Positions 35,446 to 44,521 of a stretch of DNA of 64,000 bases are shown here, one piece after another. The translations under genes and the position numbers were made by a program. Every line of letters begins with the position of its first letter. Positions within the stretch are counted from its first letter, which is position 1. The notes under the pieces were generated by a model. The model was not told the origin of the DNA. It saw only the letters and a program-made list of their open reading frames with translations, and made no database searches. Source of the stretch: Pseudomonas tensinigenes. GTDB lineage: Bacteria > Pseudomonadota > Gammaproteobacteria > Pseudomonadales > Pseudomonadaceae. The DNA is taken from the NCBI RefSeq assembly GCF_014268445.2, contig NZ_CP077089.1, positions 3,589,501 through 3,653,500 on the forward strand, in the 5' to 3' direction.

Positions 35446-35482
35446 GACCCGTCGAGCGATAACTCGGCGGGTCTTGTTGTTT
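35446..35482 (+). terminator. terminator after Ig-like gene
   Basis: GACCCGtcgag...ctCGGCGGGTC hairpin followed by TTGTTGTTT, 20 bases after the stop. Confidence 0.7.
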
Positions 35483-35604
35483 ACCCCGCGAATCGTCTAA
35501 AAAAACCTGCTTCCACGGCAACGACGGGGATTAAATCGACGAGCGGCTTGATCTTCCTCGACACATCCGGCAACTTTCGCGCTTCTTAATAAAAGGAGCT
35601 GCCG

Positions 35605-37107
35605 ATGTCCGGTTCAATGGCCCAAGCGTTCGCGCATAATTTTCTCGGGCACTCGCCACGCTGGTACAAGGCGACCATTGTCGGTTTCCTCATCCTCAAT
35701 GCGCTGGTGCTGTTCACCGTTGGCCCGGTCGCGGCCGGCTGGTTGCTGGTGATCGAATTCATCTTCACTCTGGCCATGGCGCTCAAGTGTTATCCGCTGA
35801 TGCCCGGCGGCTTGCTGTTGATCGAAGCCTTGCTGTTGAAGATGACCACCCCGCAAGCACTTTACGATGAACTGGTGCACAACTTCCCGGTGATCCTGTT
35901 GCTGATGTTCATGGTGGCGGGCATCTATTTCATGAAAGACCTGCTGCTATTTCTGTTCTCGCGCCTGTTGTTGGGCGTGCGCTCCAAAGCGGCGTTGGCC
36001 TTGATGTTCTGCTTCCTCTCGGCGTTTTTGTCGGCGTTTCTCGATGCGTTGACGGTGACCGCTGTGATCATCAGTGCAGCGGTCGGTTTCTATTCCGTTT
36101 ATCACCGTGTCGCGTCCGGAAACGATCCGCGCCAGGACAGCGAGTTTGCTGACGACGAGAACCTGCCGAAACTGCATCACGAAGACCTGGAACAATTCCG
36201 CGCTTTCCTGCGCAGTCTGTTGATGCACGGCGCTGTCGGTACGGCGTTGGGCGGCGTGTGCACACTGGTCGGTGAGCCGCAGAACCTGTTGATCGGCCAC
36301 GAAATGGGCTGGCACTTCGGCGAGTTCTTCCAGAAAGTCGCGCCGGTTTCGCTGCCGGTGCTGGCGGCAGGTCTGGTCACCTGCGTGCTGCTGGAAAAGC
36401 TGCGCTGGTTCGGCTACGGCACGCTGCTGCCGGACAATGTTCGCACCGTGTTGGCTAACTTCGCCGCTGAAGACAATGCTGAACGCACGGCGCGCCAACG
36501 CGCAGCACTGCTGGTGCAAGGCGCTGCGGCATTGATTCTGATTGGCTGCCTGGCTTTTCACATCGCCGAAGTCGGCCTGATCGGGTTGATGGTGATTGTG
36601 TTGATCACCGCGTTTACCGGCATCACCGACGAGCATCGTTTGGGCAGTGCATTCAAGGACGCCATGCCGTTCACGGCATTGCTGGTGGTGTTTTTTGCCG
36701 TTGTGGCGGTGATTCACGATCAACAGCTGTTTGCGCCGTTGATTCAATGGGTGCTCGCCCTGCCGGTCGAGCAACAACCGGGCATGTTGTTTATTGCCAA
36801 CGGCCTGCTGTCGGCGATCAGTGACAATGTGTTTGTCGCGACGATTTACATCACCGAAGTGAAACAGGCGTTCCTTGCCGGGCACATGAGCCGCGAGCAC
36901 TTCGAGACATTGGCGATCGCGATCAATACAGGTACGAATTTGCCGAGTGTCGCGACGCCGAATGGCCAGGCGGCGTTTCTGTTCCTGCTGACTTCAGCGA
37001 TTGCACCGCTGGTGCGTCTGTCGTATGGGCGGATGGTGTGGATGGCGCTGCCGTACACCTTCGTCATGGGCCTGCTGGGCTGGTATGCCGTGAGCTACTG
37101 GCTCTGA
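35605..37107 (+). CDS. nhaB: Na+/H+ antiporter NhaB
   Basis: A 500-residue inner-membrane antiporter (E. coli NhaB about 513), extruding Na+ in exchange for protons. It begins [22 protein letters not shown] and carries the NhaB blocks [55 protein letters not shown] and [20 protein letters not shown]. About 11 membrane segments. AAAAGGAGCTGCCG precedes the ATG. Its 3' end is part of the 172-bp unit triplicated downstream. Confidence 0.96.
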   Translation: MSGSMAQAFAHNFLGHSPRWYKATIVGFLILNALVLFTVGPVAAGWLLVIEFIFTLAMALKCYPLMPGGLLLIEALLLKMTTPQALYDELVHNFPVILLLMFMVAGIYFMKDLLLFLFSRLLLGVRSKAALALMFCFLSAFLSAFLDALTVTAVIISAAVGFYSVYHRVASGNDPRQDSEFADDENLPKLHHEDLEQFRAFLRSLLMHGAVGTALGGVCTLVGEPQNLLIGHEMGWHFGEFFQKVAPVSLPVLAAGLVTCVLLEKLRWFGYGTLLPDNVRTVLANFAAEDNAERTARQRAALLVQGAAALILIGCLAFHIAEVGLIGLMVIVLITAFTGITDEHRLGSAFKDAMPFTALLVVFFAVVAVIHDQQLFAPLIQWVLALPVEQQPGMLFIANGLLSAISDNVFVATIYITEVKQAFLAGHMSREHFETLAIAINTGTNLPSVATPNGQAAFLFLLTSAIAPLVRLSYGRMVWMALPYTFVMGLLGWYAVSYWL

Positions 37108-37616
37108 CAAGCACTGCATAAACCTGTGGGAGCGAGCCTGCTCGCGAAGAGGGAGTGTCAGACAACAGATCCGTTGAATGACACACCGCTTTCGCGAGCA
37201 GGCTCGCTCCCACATTGGTTTTTCGGTGGTGTCAGTGAGGCAGGATGTATTTCTCGATCGCTTGGGCTACCGGCTCTGACAAACACTGCATAAACCTGTG
37301 GGAGCGAGCCTGCTCGCGAAGAGGGTGTGTCAGACAACAGATTCGTTGAATGACACACCGCTTTCGCGAGCAGGCTCGCTCCCACCTTTGTTTTTGGGTG
37401 GTGTCAGTGAGGAAGGATGTATTTCTCGATCGCTTGGGCTACCGGCTCTGACAAGCACTGAATAAACCTGTGGGAACGAGCCTGCTCGCGAAGAGGCAGT
37501 GTCAGACAACAGATTCGTTGAATGACACACCGCTTTCGCGAGCAGGCTCGCTCCCACATTTGGTTTTGCGTGCTTTCAGCGAGGGAGGATGTAGTTTTCG
37601 ATCGCCAGGGCCACGC
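37101..37616. repeat. three tandem copies of a 172-bp unit (REPIN plus gene ends)
   Basis: Copies start at 37101, 37273 and 37445, exactly 172 apart. Each holds GCTCTGAC (the end of nhaB), a family A REPIN (arms GTGGGAGCGAGCCTGCTCGC and complement; first pair 37126-37213), and at its right the antisense end of the HAD gene. Copies 1 and 2 keep a relic of that end (37232-37270, 37404-37442), readable on the minus strand as VAQAIEKYILPH and stop; the real gene ends VALAIENYILPR. Units 1 and 2 are about 95% alike. Confidence 0.92.
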
Positions 37617-38397
37617 CGTCTTCGGTGTTCGGCGCTGTGACCACGTCGGCTTGGCGTTTCACCGCCTCCTCCGCCTGGCCCATGGCAATCGACAGCCCTG
37701 CGCAATGGAACATCGCTGGATCATTGCCGCCATCGCCGATGGCCGCTGTCTGCTCCAATGGAATACCGAGATGTTCGGCCAGAGTTGCCAGCGCCGTGCC
37801 TTTGTTCGCCTCCAGCGCCGTGACGTCGAGATACACCGGTTGCGAGCGTGACACTTGCGCCATGCCTTTGACCTTGGTCAACAGGCGCGCCTCAAGCTCG
37901 ATCAACAGCTCAGTGTTGTTACTGGTCGCGACGATCTTGTCGATGCGCTGCAGATACGGCTCGAAGCTTTCGACCACCACCGGCGGATAACCGAGGCCAT
38001 GCTGCTCGCGCGGCACCATCGGCCCGTGCGGATCCTTGAGCAGCCAGTCACCGCCGCTGAACACCCAGATTTCCACATCCGGCTGATCGGCAAACGTTGC
38101 CAGCGCAATCAGCGCGGTGCTCGCCGGCAGGTAATGCGCGACCAACAAACTGCCATCCGGATTGACGATGGTTCCACCGTTAAACGCCGCTGTCGGCAGA
38201 TCAACGCCCAGGGCCTCGATCTGCTGCAGCATGGCTTTCGGTGGTCGCCCCGTGGCTAGGCTGAACAGCACGCCCGCCTCACGCAGCGAACGCACCGCGT
38301 CAATGGTGCGCTGACTCAGCGTGTGATCCGGCAGCAGCAACGTGCCGTCCATGTCACTGAGCAGAAAGCGGACAGGTTGTTTCGGCAAGTCACTCAT
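37576..38397 (-). CDS. Cof-type HAD-IIB sugar-phosphate phosphatase
   Basis: A 273-residue cytoplasmic phosphatase. Motif I is DMDGTLL (Asp nucleophile about residue 15), motif II SLATGRP, a C2-type cap domain with FNGGTIVNPDG, the Lys in EANKGTAL, and motif IV IGDGGNDPAMF. Cof-type enzymes hydrolyse sugar phosphates or other small phosphoesters. The ATG overlaps the zwf stop (ATGA), making it the third gene of a gnd-zwf-HAD operon, so a pentose-phosphate intermediate is a reasonable but unproven substrate. Its last codons have relic copies in the repeat downstream. Confidence 0.9.
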   Translation of the reverse strand: MSDLPKQPVRFLLSDMDGTLLLPDHTLSQRTIDAVRSLREAGVLFSLATGRPPKAMLQQIEALGVDLPTAAFNGGTIVNPDGSLLVAHYLPASTALIALATFADQPDVEIWVFSGGDWLLKDPHGPMVPREQHGLGYPPVVVESFEPYLQRIDKIVATSNNTELLIELEARLLTKVKGMAQVSRSQPVYLDVTALEANKGTALATLAEHLGIPLEQTAAIGDGGNDPAMFHCAGLSIAMGQAEEAVKRQADVVTAPNTEDGVALAIENYILPR

Positions 38398-39917
38398 CCG
38401 AGGCCATGCCAGACGCGGCCATCGCGAGTCAGCAGATCTTCGGCGGCCTGCGGGCCGTCTTCACCGGCAGCATAGGTCTGTACGCTCGCGTCCTGTTGCC
38501 AGGCATCAAGGAACGGTTGCACGGCGCGCCAGCCGTTCTCGATGTTGTCGGCGCGCTGGAACAGCGTCTGATCGCCGGTCAGGCAGTCGTAGATCAAGGT
38601 TTCGTAACCGGTCGACGGCTGCATTTCGAAAAAGTCTTTGTAGGCAAAGCCCAGTTCGATGTTGGCCATGTTCAACGCCGGCCCCGGTCGTTTGGCCAGC
38701 AGGTCGAACCACATGCCTTCGTTCGGCTGGATCTGGATGCGCAGGTACGTCGGCTGCAACTCATCGACTTCAGTGTCACGGAATTGCGCGTACGGTGCCG
38801 GTTTGAAGCAGATAACAATTTCCGTGTCGCGCACACTCATACGCTTGCCGGTGCGCAGGTAGAACGGCACGCCAACCCAACGCCAATTGTCGATCATCAC
38901 TTTCAGCGCGACGTAGGTTTCGGTGCTGCTGTCCGGTGCGACATTGGGCTCTTGGCGATAACCGTTCAGTGACTTGCCATCGACTTCGCCGGCGCTGTAC
39001 TGGCCGCGAACCGAGTTGGCCCGCGCCTCTTCAGTCGTCCACGGGCGGATCGCGCCGACCACCTTGGCCTTCTCGCCGCGCACCGCATCGGCGCCGAACG
39101 CCGCCGGCGGTTCCATGGCGACCATGGCCAGCAACTGAAACAGGTGATTGGGCACCATGTCACGCAGTGCGCCGGTGTGTTCGTAAAAACTGCCACGGGT
39201 TTCGACGCCGACGGTTTCGGCGGCGGTGATCTGCACGTGGTCGATGTAATGATTGTTCCAGAACGCTTCGAACAGGCTGTTGGAAAACCGGCTGACCAGA
39301 ATGTTCTGCACGGTTTCCTTGCCCAGATAATGGTCGATCCGATAGATCTGTTTCTCGGACATCACCTTGAGCAGACAAGCGTTCAACGCTTCGGCGGTGT
39401 GCAGGTCGGAGCCGAACGGCTTCTCGATCACCACCCTTCTGAACGCTTCCGGAGTTTCTTCAAGCAAACCGGCGCTGCCCAGTCGGCGCACCACTTCGCT
39501 GAAGAAACGCGGCGCGGTGGCCAGGTAGAACACCGCATTGCCAGTGCCGCTGTCGGCGATTTTCGCCGCCAGCGCGGAATAAGTGCTGTCGTCCAGGAAG
39601 TCGCCCTGGACGTAGCTGATACCTTTGGCGAGCTTGGCCCACAAGGCCGGATCAAGCATCTGATCGCCCTTGCCGACCTTCGCCGCCACTTCGGTGCGGA
39701 TGAAGTCTTCGAGCTTCTGCGCGAAGGCTTCATCGGTAATGGCGTTGTGGTCAACGCCAACGATCCGCAGATTTTCGTCAAGCAAGCCGTCGCGACTGAG
39801 GTTATACAGCGCCGGCATCAGCAAGCGCTTGACCAGGTCGCCGTGGGCACCGAACAGAAACAGCGTGGTCGGTGGAGCGGGTTCTGCCTTGGATTTTCTG
39901 CGGATCGTATGGGTCAT
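38394..39917 (-). CDS. zwf: glucose-6-phosphate 1-dehydrogenase
   Basis: A 507-residue enzyme oxidising glucose-6-phosphate to 6-phosphogluconolactone with NAD(P)+. The coenzyme loop is [15 protein letters not shown] (GAHGDL, where GASGDL or GATGDL is usual), the active site [13 protein letters not shown], and the substrate-binding EKPFG and FYLRTGKRM. The ATG at 39917 overlaps the gnd stop (ATGA) and removes ~90 residues of non-homologous upstream frame. Pseudomonads carry several zwf paralogues; linkage to gnd rather than to hexR/pgl/edd suggests this is not the Entner-Doudoroff copy. Confidence 0.95.
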   Translation of the reverse strand: MTHTIRRKSKAEPAPPTTLFLFGAHGDLVKRLLMPALYNLSRDGLLDENLRIVGVDHNAITDEAFAQKLEDFIRTEVAAKVGKGDQMLDPALWAKLAKGISYVQGDFLDDSTYSALAAKIADSGTGNAVFYLATAPRFFSEVVRRLGSAGLLEETPEAFRRVVIEKPFGSDLHTAEALNACLLKVMSEKQIYRIDHYLGKETVQNILVSRFSNSLFEAFWNNHYIDHVQITAAETVGVETRGSFYEHTGALRDMVPNHLFQLLAMVAMEPPAAFGADAVRGEKAKVVGAIRPWTTEEARANSVRGQYSAGEVDGKSLNGYRQEPNVAPDSSTETYVALKVMIDNWRWVGVPFYLRTGKRMSVRDTEIVICFKPAPYAQFRDTEVDELQPTYLRIQIQPNEGMWFDLLAKRPGPALNMANIELGFAYKDFFEMQPSTGYETLIYDCLTGDQTLFQRADNIENGWRAVQPFLDAWQQDASVQTYAAGEDGPQAAEDLLTRDGRVWHGLG

Positions 39918-40894
39918 TTCTTCGGTGTCTCCACGTGGCCGCCGAAGCCGAAGCGCTGGGCCGAAAGAATCTTGTCGCCAAACGTGCCCTGACCGCGCGA
40001 GCGGTAGCGCGAGAACAGCGAGTTCGACAGCACCGGGACCGGCACCGCTTGTTCCATGGCCGCTTCGATGGTCCATTGACCTTCGCCGCTGTCCGCTACG
40101 GAGCCGGAGAAACCGTCGAGTTTCGGATCGCTGGCCAGTGCATCGGCGGTCAGGTCGAGCAACCACGACGACACCACGCTGCCACGGCGCCACACTTCCG
40201 CGATGTCGGCGACGTTCAGATCAAAACGCTGATCTTCCGGCAGGCGTTCGCTGGACTTGGTCTTGAGGATGTCGAAACCCTCGGCGAAAGCGGCCATCAT
40301 GCCGTACTCGATGCCGTTGTGAATCATCTTCACGAAGTGCCCGGCACCGGCAGGACCGGCGTGGATGTAACCGTGCTCGGCACGGTGGTCATCGGACTTG
40401 CGATCCTTGGTGCGCGGGATGTCACCCATGCCCGGCGCCAGTGCGGCGAACAGCGGATCGAGGCGCTGCACGGTTTCAGCGTCGCCGCCGATCATCATGC
40501 AATAGCCGCGCTCCAGGCCCCAAACGCCGCCGGAAGTACCGACGTCGATGTAGTGCAGGCCCTTTTCGGCCAAAGTCTTGGCCCGGCGAATGTCATCCTT
40601 ATAGTTGGTGTTGCCGCCGTCGATGATGGTATCGCCGGCTTCGAGCAAAGTGCTCAGGGTGTTGATGGTGTCTTCGGTGGGTGCGCCGGCCGGCAGCATG
40701 ACCCAGACCGCACGCGGTTTGGCCAGGCCGGCAACCAGTGCCGGCAAATCGGCGACGCCAGTGGAGCCCTCGGCGACCAGGTTATCGATGAAAGCGGTAT
40801 TGCGGTCGTAAACAACGGTGGTGTGACCGTTGAGCATCAGACGTCGCGCAATATTGCCGCCCATGCGGCCCAGTCCAATAATCCCGAGTTGCAT
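39914..40894 (-). CDS. gnd: 6-phosphogluconate dehydrogenase, short (YqeC/GntZ-like) decarboxylating type
   Basis: A 326-residue enzyme converting 6-phosphogluconate to ribulose-5-phosphate and CO2. The Rossmann motif is [16 protein letters not shown] with YDRN following, which suggests NAD preference. The substrate motif [21 protein letters not shown] and the catalytic [18 protein letters not shown] are intact. It is first in the operon; an A/T-rich leader precedes it. With Zwf it gives an oxidative pentose-phosphate branch in an organism that mainly uses Entner-Doudoroff. Confidence 0.95.
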   Translation of the reverse strand: MQLGIIGLGRMGGNIARRLMLNGHTTVVYDRNTAFIDNLVAEGSTGVADLPALVAGLAKPRAVWVMLPAGAPTEDTINTLSTLLEAGDTIIDGGNTNYKDDIRRAKTLAEKGLHYIDVGTSGGVWGLERGYCMMIGGDAETVQRLDPLFAALAPGMGDIPRTKDRKSDDHRAEHGYIHAGPAGAGHFVKMIHNGIEYGMMAAFAEGFDILKTKSSERLPEDQRFDLNVADIAEVWRRGSVVSSWLLDLTADALASDPKLDGFSGSVADSGEGQWTIEAAMEQAVPVPVLSNSLFSRYRSRGQGTFGDKILSAQRFGFGGHVETPKK

Positions 40895-41166
40895 GTGCTG
40901 ATGCTCCTTACTACAAATAAATGTGTGTCATTGGTTATAGCCCAACGCGACTGATGGAGGTTAGTCCAGAGCGTTGCGATGAAGTTTCCGGGCATTGTGC
41001 CCGATCCAGACTGATAACGCCCCGAATCATGCAGAAGACACACCGACCATGAAAAATAAAAAAGTTCCATTCACAGGCAAAAGAAATCAAAATCGGCGCC
41101 GATAGTAGATCTGTACCGCAAGCCGGGACGACCTACAGTTGATGCACGCCATTTGCGAGGTGAGCA

Positions 41167-41349
41167 ATGGGCACAGTACACACAGCAATGCCGCCACAAA
41201 CCCTGTACGTGACGATTCGTCGCGATGAATTGCGCCAGTTGAAAGACGAACGCGACCAGTTGAAGCAGGAGCTGGCGCAACTGCGCCTGTTGACCCAGGG
41301 TGCGCAACCGCAACCTTTGCCGGTCGTTCAGCGTCATCCCCACGCCTGA
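41167..41349 (+). CDS. small coiled-coil hypothetical protein
   Basis: A 60-residue protein with a central heptad helix (IRRDELRQLKDERDQLKQELAQLRLL) and a Pro/Gln/His-rich end. GAGGTGAGCA precedes the ATG at 41167, a good ribosome site. The charge pattern of the helix suggests a real gene that dimerises. No family recognised. Confidence 0.6.
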   Translation: MGTVHTAMPPQTLYVTIRRDELRQLKDERDQLKQELAQLRLLTQGAQPQPLPVVQRHPHA

Positions 41350-41558
41350 TCCCCCGCCTGATTCGGGAACGGCAGCGGCTGTTCCCGACACGCTACCCTC
41401 TGGCCGCATGCCCCACGGCAAAAGCGCCGCTTAACAAAACTTTCACATTCTCTTCGTAATACTCCGCCCCATTCTGGCCGTACCTGCGTGTACGGCCTCC
41501 GTTCGTCGGCTTCATGGATGTTCCGGCGGTGGTTGTAACGAGTGAGCTGGAGCGCCGA

Positions 41559-43307
41559 ATGGCATTGTTCAAACGCAGCAAAACGACTGCGACAGGTTTC
41601 GATTGGGCCGGTTTTCTCTGGCTGTTTGTATTCTTCTGGTACTTCTCGGGTATCACCCAACTGCTGATCCAGCTGACCGGTACCTCCGGCTTCACCGGGT
41701 TCCGTCAGGCGTTCGTCATGAGCGCGATCTGGCTGGCGCCGATGCTGCTGTTCCCCAAACGCACCAAACTGCTCGCCGCCATCATCGGCGTGGTGTTGTG
41801 GGCGTGCTCGATGGCCAGCCTGGGCTACTTCTTCATCTATGAGCAGGAATTCTCCCAGAGCGTGATCTTCATCATGTTCGAGTCGAACGTGTCCGAAGCC
41901 GGCGAGTACATGACCCAGTACTTTGCCTGGTGGATGGTGCCGGCGTTCCTCGCGCACACCGCGTTCGCTTACTTTCTGTGGACTCGCCTGCGCCCGGTGT
42001 ACATGCCCCGTGGCCGCGCATTCGTCGCGGCGATGGCCATCCTGATTGCGGTGATCGGTTATCCGCTGGTCAAACAAACCATGCGCATGGGCACCTTCGC
42101 CCAAGGCTTCGAGAAATTCGAAACCCGCATCGAGCCGGCGGTGCCATGGCAGATGGTCGTGGCCTATCACCGTTACCAGGAAACCCTCGCCGACATGCAG
42201 GGCATGCTGCACAACGTGAGCAAGATCCCGCCGCTGAAAAACCTCAAGGACGCCTCGGCCGATCAGCCAAAAACCCTGGTGCTGGTGATCGGCGAATCGA
42301 CCAACCGTCAGCGCATGAGCCTTTATGGCTATCAGCGCAACACCACGCCGGAACTGGACAAGCTCAAGGATCAACTGGCGGTGTTCGACAACGTCGTCAC
42401 TCCACGTCCGTACACCATCGAGGCGCTGCAGCAGGTCCTGACCTTTGCCGACGAGGAAAACCCGGATCTGTACCTGTCCACGCCGTCGCTTGTCAGCATG
42501 ATGAAACAGGCCGGCTACAAAACCTTCTGGATCACCAACCAGCAGACCATGACCAAGCGCAACACCATGCTCACCACGTTCTCCGAACAGGCCGATGAGC
42601 AGGTATACCTGAACAACAACCGCAACCAGAACGCCGCGCAATACGACGGCGACGTCATCGAGCCCTTTAACAAGGCCCTGACTGATGCGGCGCCGCGCAA
42701 ACTGATCGTTGTGCATTTGCTCGGCACACACATGAGCTACCAGTACCGCTATCCGCCGACGTTCGACAAGTTCCAGGACCGCAACGGCGTGCCGCCCGGC
42801 GTGCGTGACGACCAGGTACCGACCTACAACAGCTACGACAACGCCGTGCTGTACAACGACTTCGTCGTGTCGAGCCTGATCAAGGATTACGCCAAATCCG
42901 ATCCGAACGGCTTCCTGCTGTACCTTTCGGATCACGGTGAAGACGTGTTCGACTCGGTGGGCCACAAGACCCTGGGCCGTAACGAAAACAAACCGACCGC
43001 GCCGATGTACACCATTCCGTTCATGGCTTGGGCGTCACCGAAGTGGAAAGCCAACCACGACTGGAACTTCGCCGGCGACCTCGATCGCCCGTACAGCAGC
43101 TCGCACCTGATCCACACCTGGGCCGACCTCGCCGGTTTGAGTTTCGATGAACTCGACCACAGCAAGAGCCTGGTCAGCGACAGCTTCAAGGTACGGCCAC
43201 TGCTGATCGGCGATCCGTACCAGACCGACCAGCGTGCGTTGATCGACTTCAGTTTGATGAAGCCGAAGAAACCGACACCAACCGTCGCGGATGCGGTGGG
43301 GCAGTAA
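41559..43307 (+). CDS. cptA: phosphoethanolamine transferase CptA
   Basis: A 582-residue inner-membrane enzyme (E. coli CptA 577) transferring phosphoethanolamine to LPS core heptose. An N-terminal region of five membrane helices (FLWLFVFFWYFSGITQLL...) precedes a periplasmic sulfatase-like domain: LVLVIGESTNRQRMSLYGY (metal site), RPYTIEALQQV (Thr nucleophile), LLGTHMSYQYRYP and LSDHGEDVFDSVGHK. The ATG at 41559 with GGAG 8 bases upstream is chosen over 41514. A terminator follows directly. Confidence 0.93.
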   Translation: MALFKRSKTTATGFDWAGFLWLFVFFWYFSGITQLLIQLTGTSGFTGFRQAFVMSAIWLAPMLLFPKRTKLLAAIIGVVLWACSMASLGYFFIYEQEFSQSVIFIMFESNVSEAGEYMTQYFAWWMVPAFLAHTAFAYFLWTRLRPVYMPRGRAFVAAMAILIAVIGYPLVKQTMRMGTFAQGFEKFETRIEPAVPWQMVVAYHRYQETLADMQGMLHNVSKIPPLKNLKDASADQPKTLVLVIGESTNRQRMSLYGYQRNTTPELDKLKDQLAVFDNVVTPRPYTIEALQQVLTFADEENPDLYLSTPSLVSMMKQAGYKTFWITNQQTMTKRNTMLTTFSEQADEQVYLNNNRNQNAAQYDGDVIEPFNKALTDAAPRKLIVVHLLGTHMSYQYRYPPTFDKFQDRNGVPPGVRDDQVPTYNSYDNAVLYNDFVVSSLIKDYAKSDPNGFLLYLSDHGEDVFDSVGHKTLGRNENKPTAPMYTIPFMAWASPKWKANHDWNFAGDLDRPYSSSHLIHTWADLAGLSFDELDHSKSLVSDSFKVRPLLIGDPYQTDQRALIDFSLMKPKKPTPTVADAVGQ

Positions 43308-43314
43308 AACCGAA

Positions 43315-43337
43315 GGGGCCTTTACGGCCCCTTTTTC
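43315..43337 (+). terminator. terminator of cptA
   Basis: GGGGCCtttacGGCCCCTTTTT hairpin and T-run beginning 7 bases after the stop. Confidence 0.9.
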
Positions 43338-43755
43338 ATGGCTACCGCTAGCCACGGAAGCATTGTCATGGCGAATTTGTCGGGCGTCGCCGATGCGCCA
43401 CGTCAACCTTCAGCAATCATCCCAAGTCCTGGTCCTCACACCGCCTTCGAAGGCAAGCAAGTGCGCCTCAAGGAAATACTGCAGCGGTTGACTGCCCTAC
43501 CCTCACTCCCTATCCTCGCGCCTGTCACGACTCATTCGTGATCGGGTTTGACGGCCTGAAAAATCCAAGACGCACATTGCTCTCCAATGTGTGCGTGCAC
43601 TCCTGTGTCCGACGCACTGCTCAATGGTGACTGTGTGCGGGGCATCTTCGGGTGCGCCGGGTGTCTTGGACCGGTCCGTCAACCTGCACACAGTTGCCAC
43701 CTATTCGTTTGACGGCGATGAAGTGGCAGTTTTCGACTTCCAAGAGGCTGCACCG
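43338..43755. other. intergenic region with structured leader before the DUF3077 gene
   Basis: About 420 bases. A strong hairpin lies at 43570-43596 (ACGCACATTG / CAATGTGTGCGT), followed by further G/C-rich sequence up to the DUF3077 start. A 67-codon frame at 43338-43541 (FEGKQVRLKEILQRL inside) has no ribosome site and starts in the cptA terminator; I rate it unlikely but not excluded. Confidence 0.5.
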
Positions 43756-44040
43756 ATGACCGATCCAACCACGATGTCCACACCCTTCGCCCACTGCGAC
43801 CACGTCGCTCACCACCTCTTCACCGTCCAACCCGACATCCCCCTTCTCGACGCGCTCGAACACGCCTCCGTCTACCTCAACTGCGCCGAAGCCCTCGCCC
43901 ATCAAGCCCCCACCGCCACCCGCCCAGAACACAGCGGTTCACTGCACTGGGCCAGTCAGCAAATGCTCAGCACCGCCCGCGCGTTGGTGCTGGCCTCCGT
44001 CGCCGGTTTGCATGCCGCACAGGCCGGAGGTGAAGCATGA
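43756..44040 (+). CDS. DUF3077 family small protein
   Basis: A 94-residue protein with the DUF3077 pattern FAHCDHVAHHLFTVQPDIPLLDALEHASVYLNCAEALA and a helical C-terminus ending ALVLASVAGLHAAQAGGEA. The family is almost confined to Pseudomonas, of unknown function and often multicopy. The start is taken at the ATG at 43756 (MTDPTTMST); the frame is open upstream to 43591, where the sequence looks like leader. It overlaps the next gene by ATGA. Confidence 0.75.
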   Translation: MTDPTTMSTPFAHCDHVAHHLFTVQPDIPLLDALEHASVYLNCAEALAHQAPTATRPEHSGSLHWASQQMLSTARALVLASVAGLHAAQAGGEA

Positions 44041-44303
44041 GTTCGCACATTTCGATGACCCACAACGAAGACAACATTCCGGTTTTATTGATCTCGACTG
44101 AAGCCCCGCTAGATGTTCTGCACAGCAGCGCGGCCAATCGCTTTCTGGCGGTGACGCAGATGATGGAAAGTCTGGCCAGTCTGGACATCTCGTCCGCCAA
44201 AGGCGCTGATGTGCAGCAACTGGCCCACGCCGCCGCGATGTTGTTGCGTGATGGCTGTGATGTGATGGATGTGTTGGGCCGGCAGATTCGTTTGCGAGTC
44301 TGA
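44037..44303 (+). CDS. small partner protein of the DUF3077 gene
   Basis: An 88-residue helical protein (SSAANRFLAVTQMMESLASLDIS...QLAHAAAMLLRDGCDVMDVLGRQIRLRV). It starts inside the stop of the DUF3077 gene (ATGA), so the two are coupled and their products are likely made in equal amounts. The C-terminal helix resembles that of the DUF3077 protein, suggesting paralogy or heterodimerisation; this is inferred. No toxin motif. Confidence 0.7.
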   Translation: MSSHISMTHNEDNIPVLLISTEAPLDVLHSSAANRFLAVTQMMESLASLDISSAKGADVQQLAHAAAMLLRDGCDVMDVLGRQIRLRV

Positions 44304-44314
44304 TACCCGCAAAG

Positions 44315-44394
44315 TCAAAAGATCGCAGCCTTCGGCAGCTCCTACATCGATCGGTACAGGAGTTGCCGAAGGCTGCGATCTTTTGCTTTTCAAG
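44315..44394. repeat. REP pair, family B
   Basis: AAAAGATCGCAGCCTTCGGC and GAGTTGCCGAAGGCTGCGAT inverted around ACATCGATCGGTACA. Confidence 0.88.
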
Positions 44395-44426
44395 CGAGGT
44401 CGAGTCAAACCTCAGAAACACTTTCA

Positions 44427-44445
44427 AATAATAATATTTCTCGTT
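44427..44445 (+). promoter_or_regulatory. possible Fur box before the TonB-dependent receptor
   Basis: AATAATAATATTTCTCGTT matches 11 of 19 positions of the Fur consensus, in an A/T-rich patch 77 bases before the receptor start. Weak alone; supported by the gene's function. Confidence 0.35.
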
Positions 44446-44521
44446 TGATACTAAATCCCAGCCGCACCCTTCGTCTTTGAACAAACGGAATTTTTCCCTC
44501 GAAGACAAGGAGTCGGCTGCG

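Noticed and set aside
37158..37557. Two 75-codon frames with near-identical sequence, looking like duplicated small genes
   Set aside because: They are translations of the REP arms inside the 172-bp triplication; the frames exist only because the DNA is repeated.
41334..42965. 543-codon open frame antisense to cptA
   Set aside because: Mirror of the cptA codon bias; no protein-like motifs.
43338..43541. 67-codon frame after cptA
   Set aside because: Begins within the cptA terminator, lacks a ribosome site and has no recognisable family; kept only as a note.
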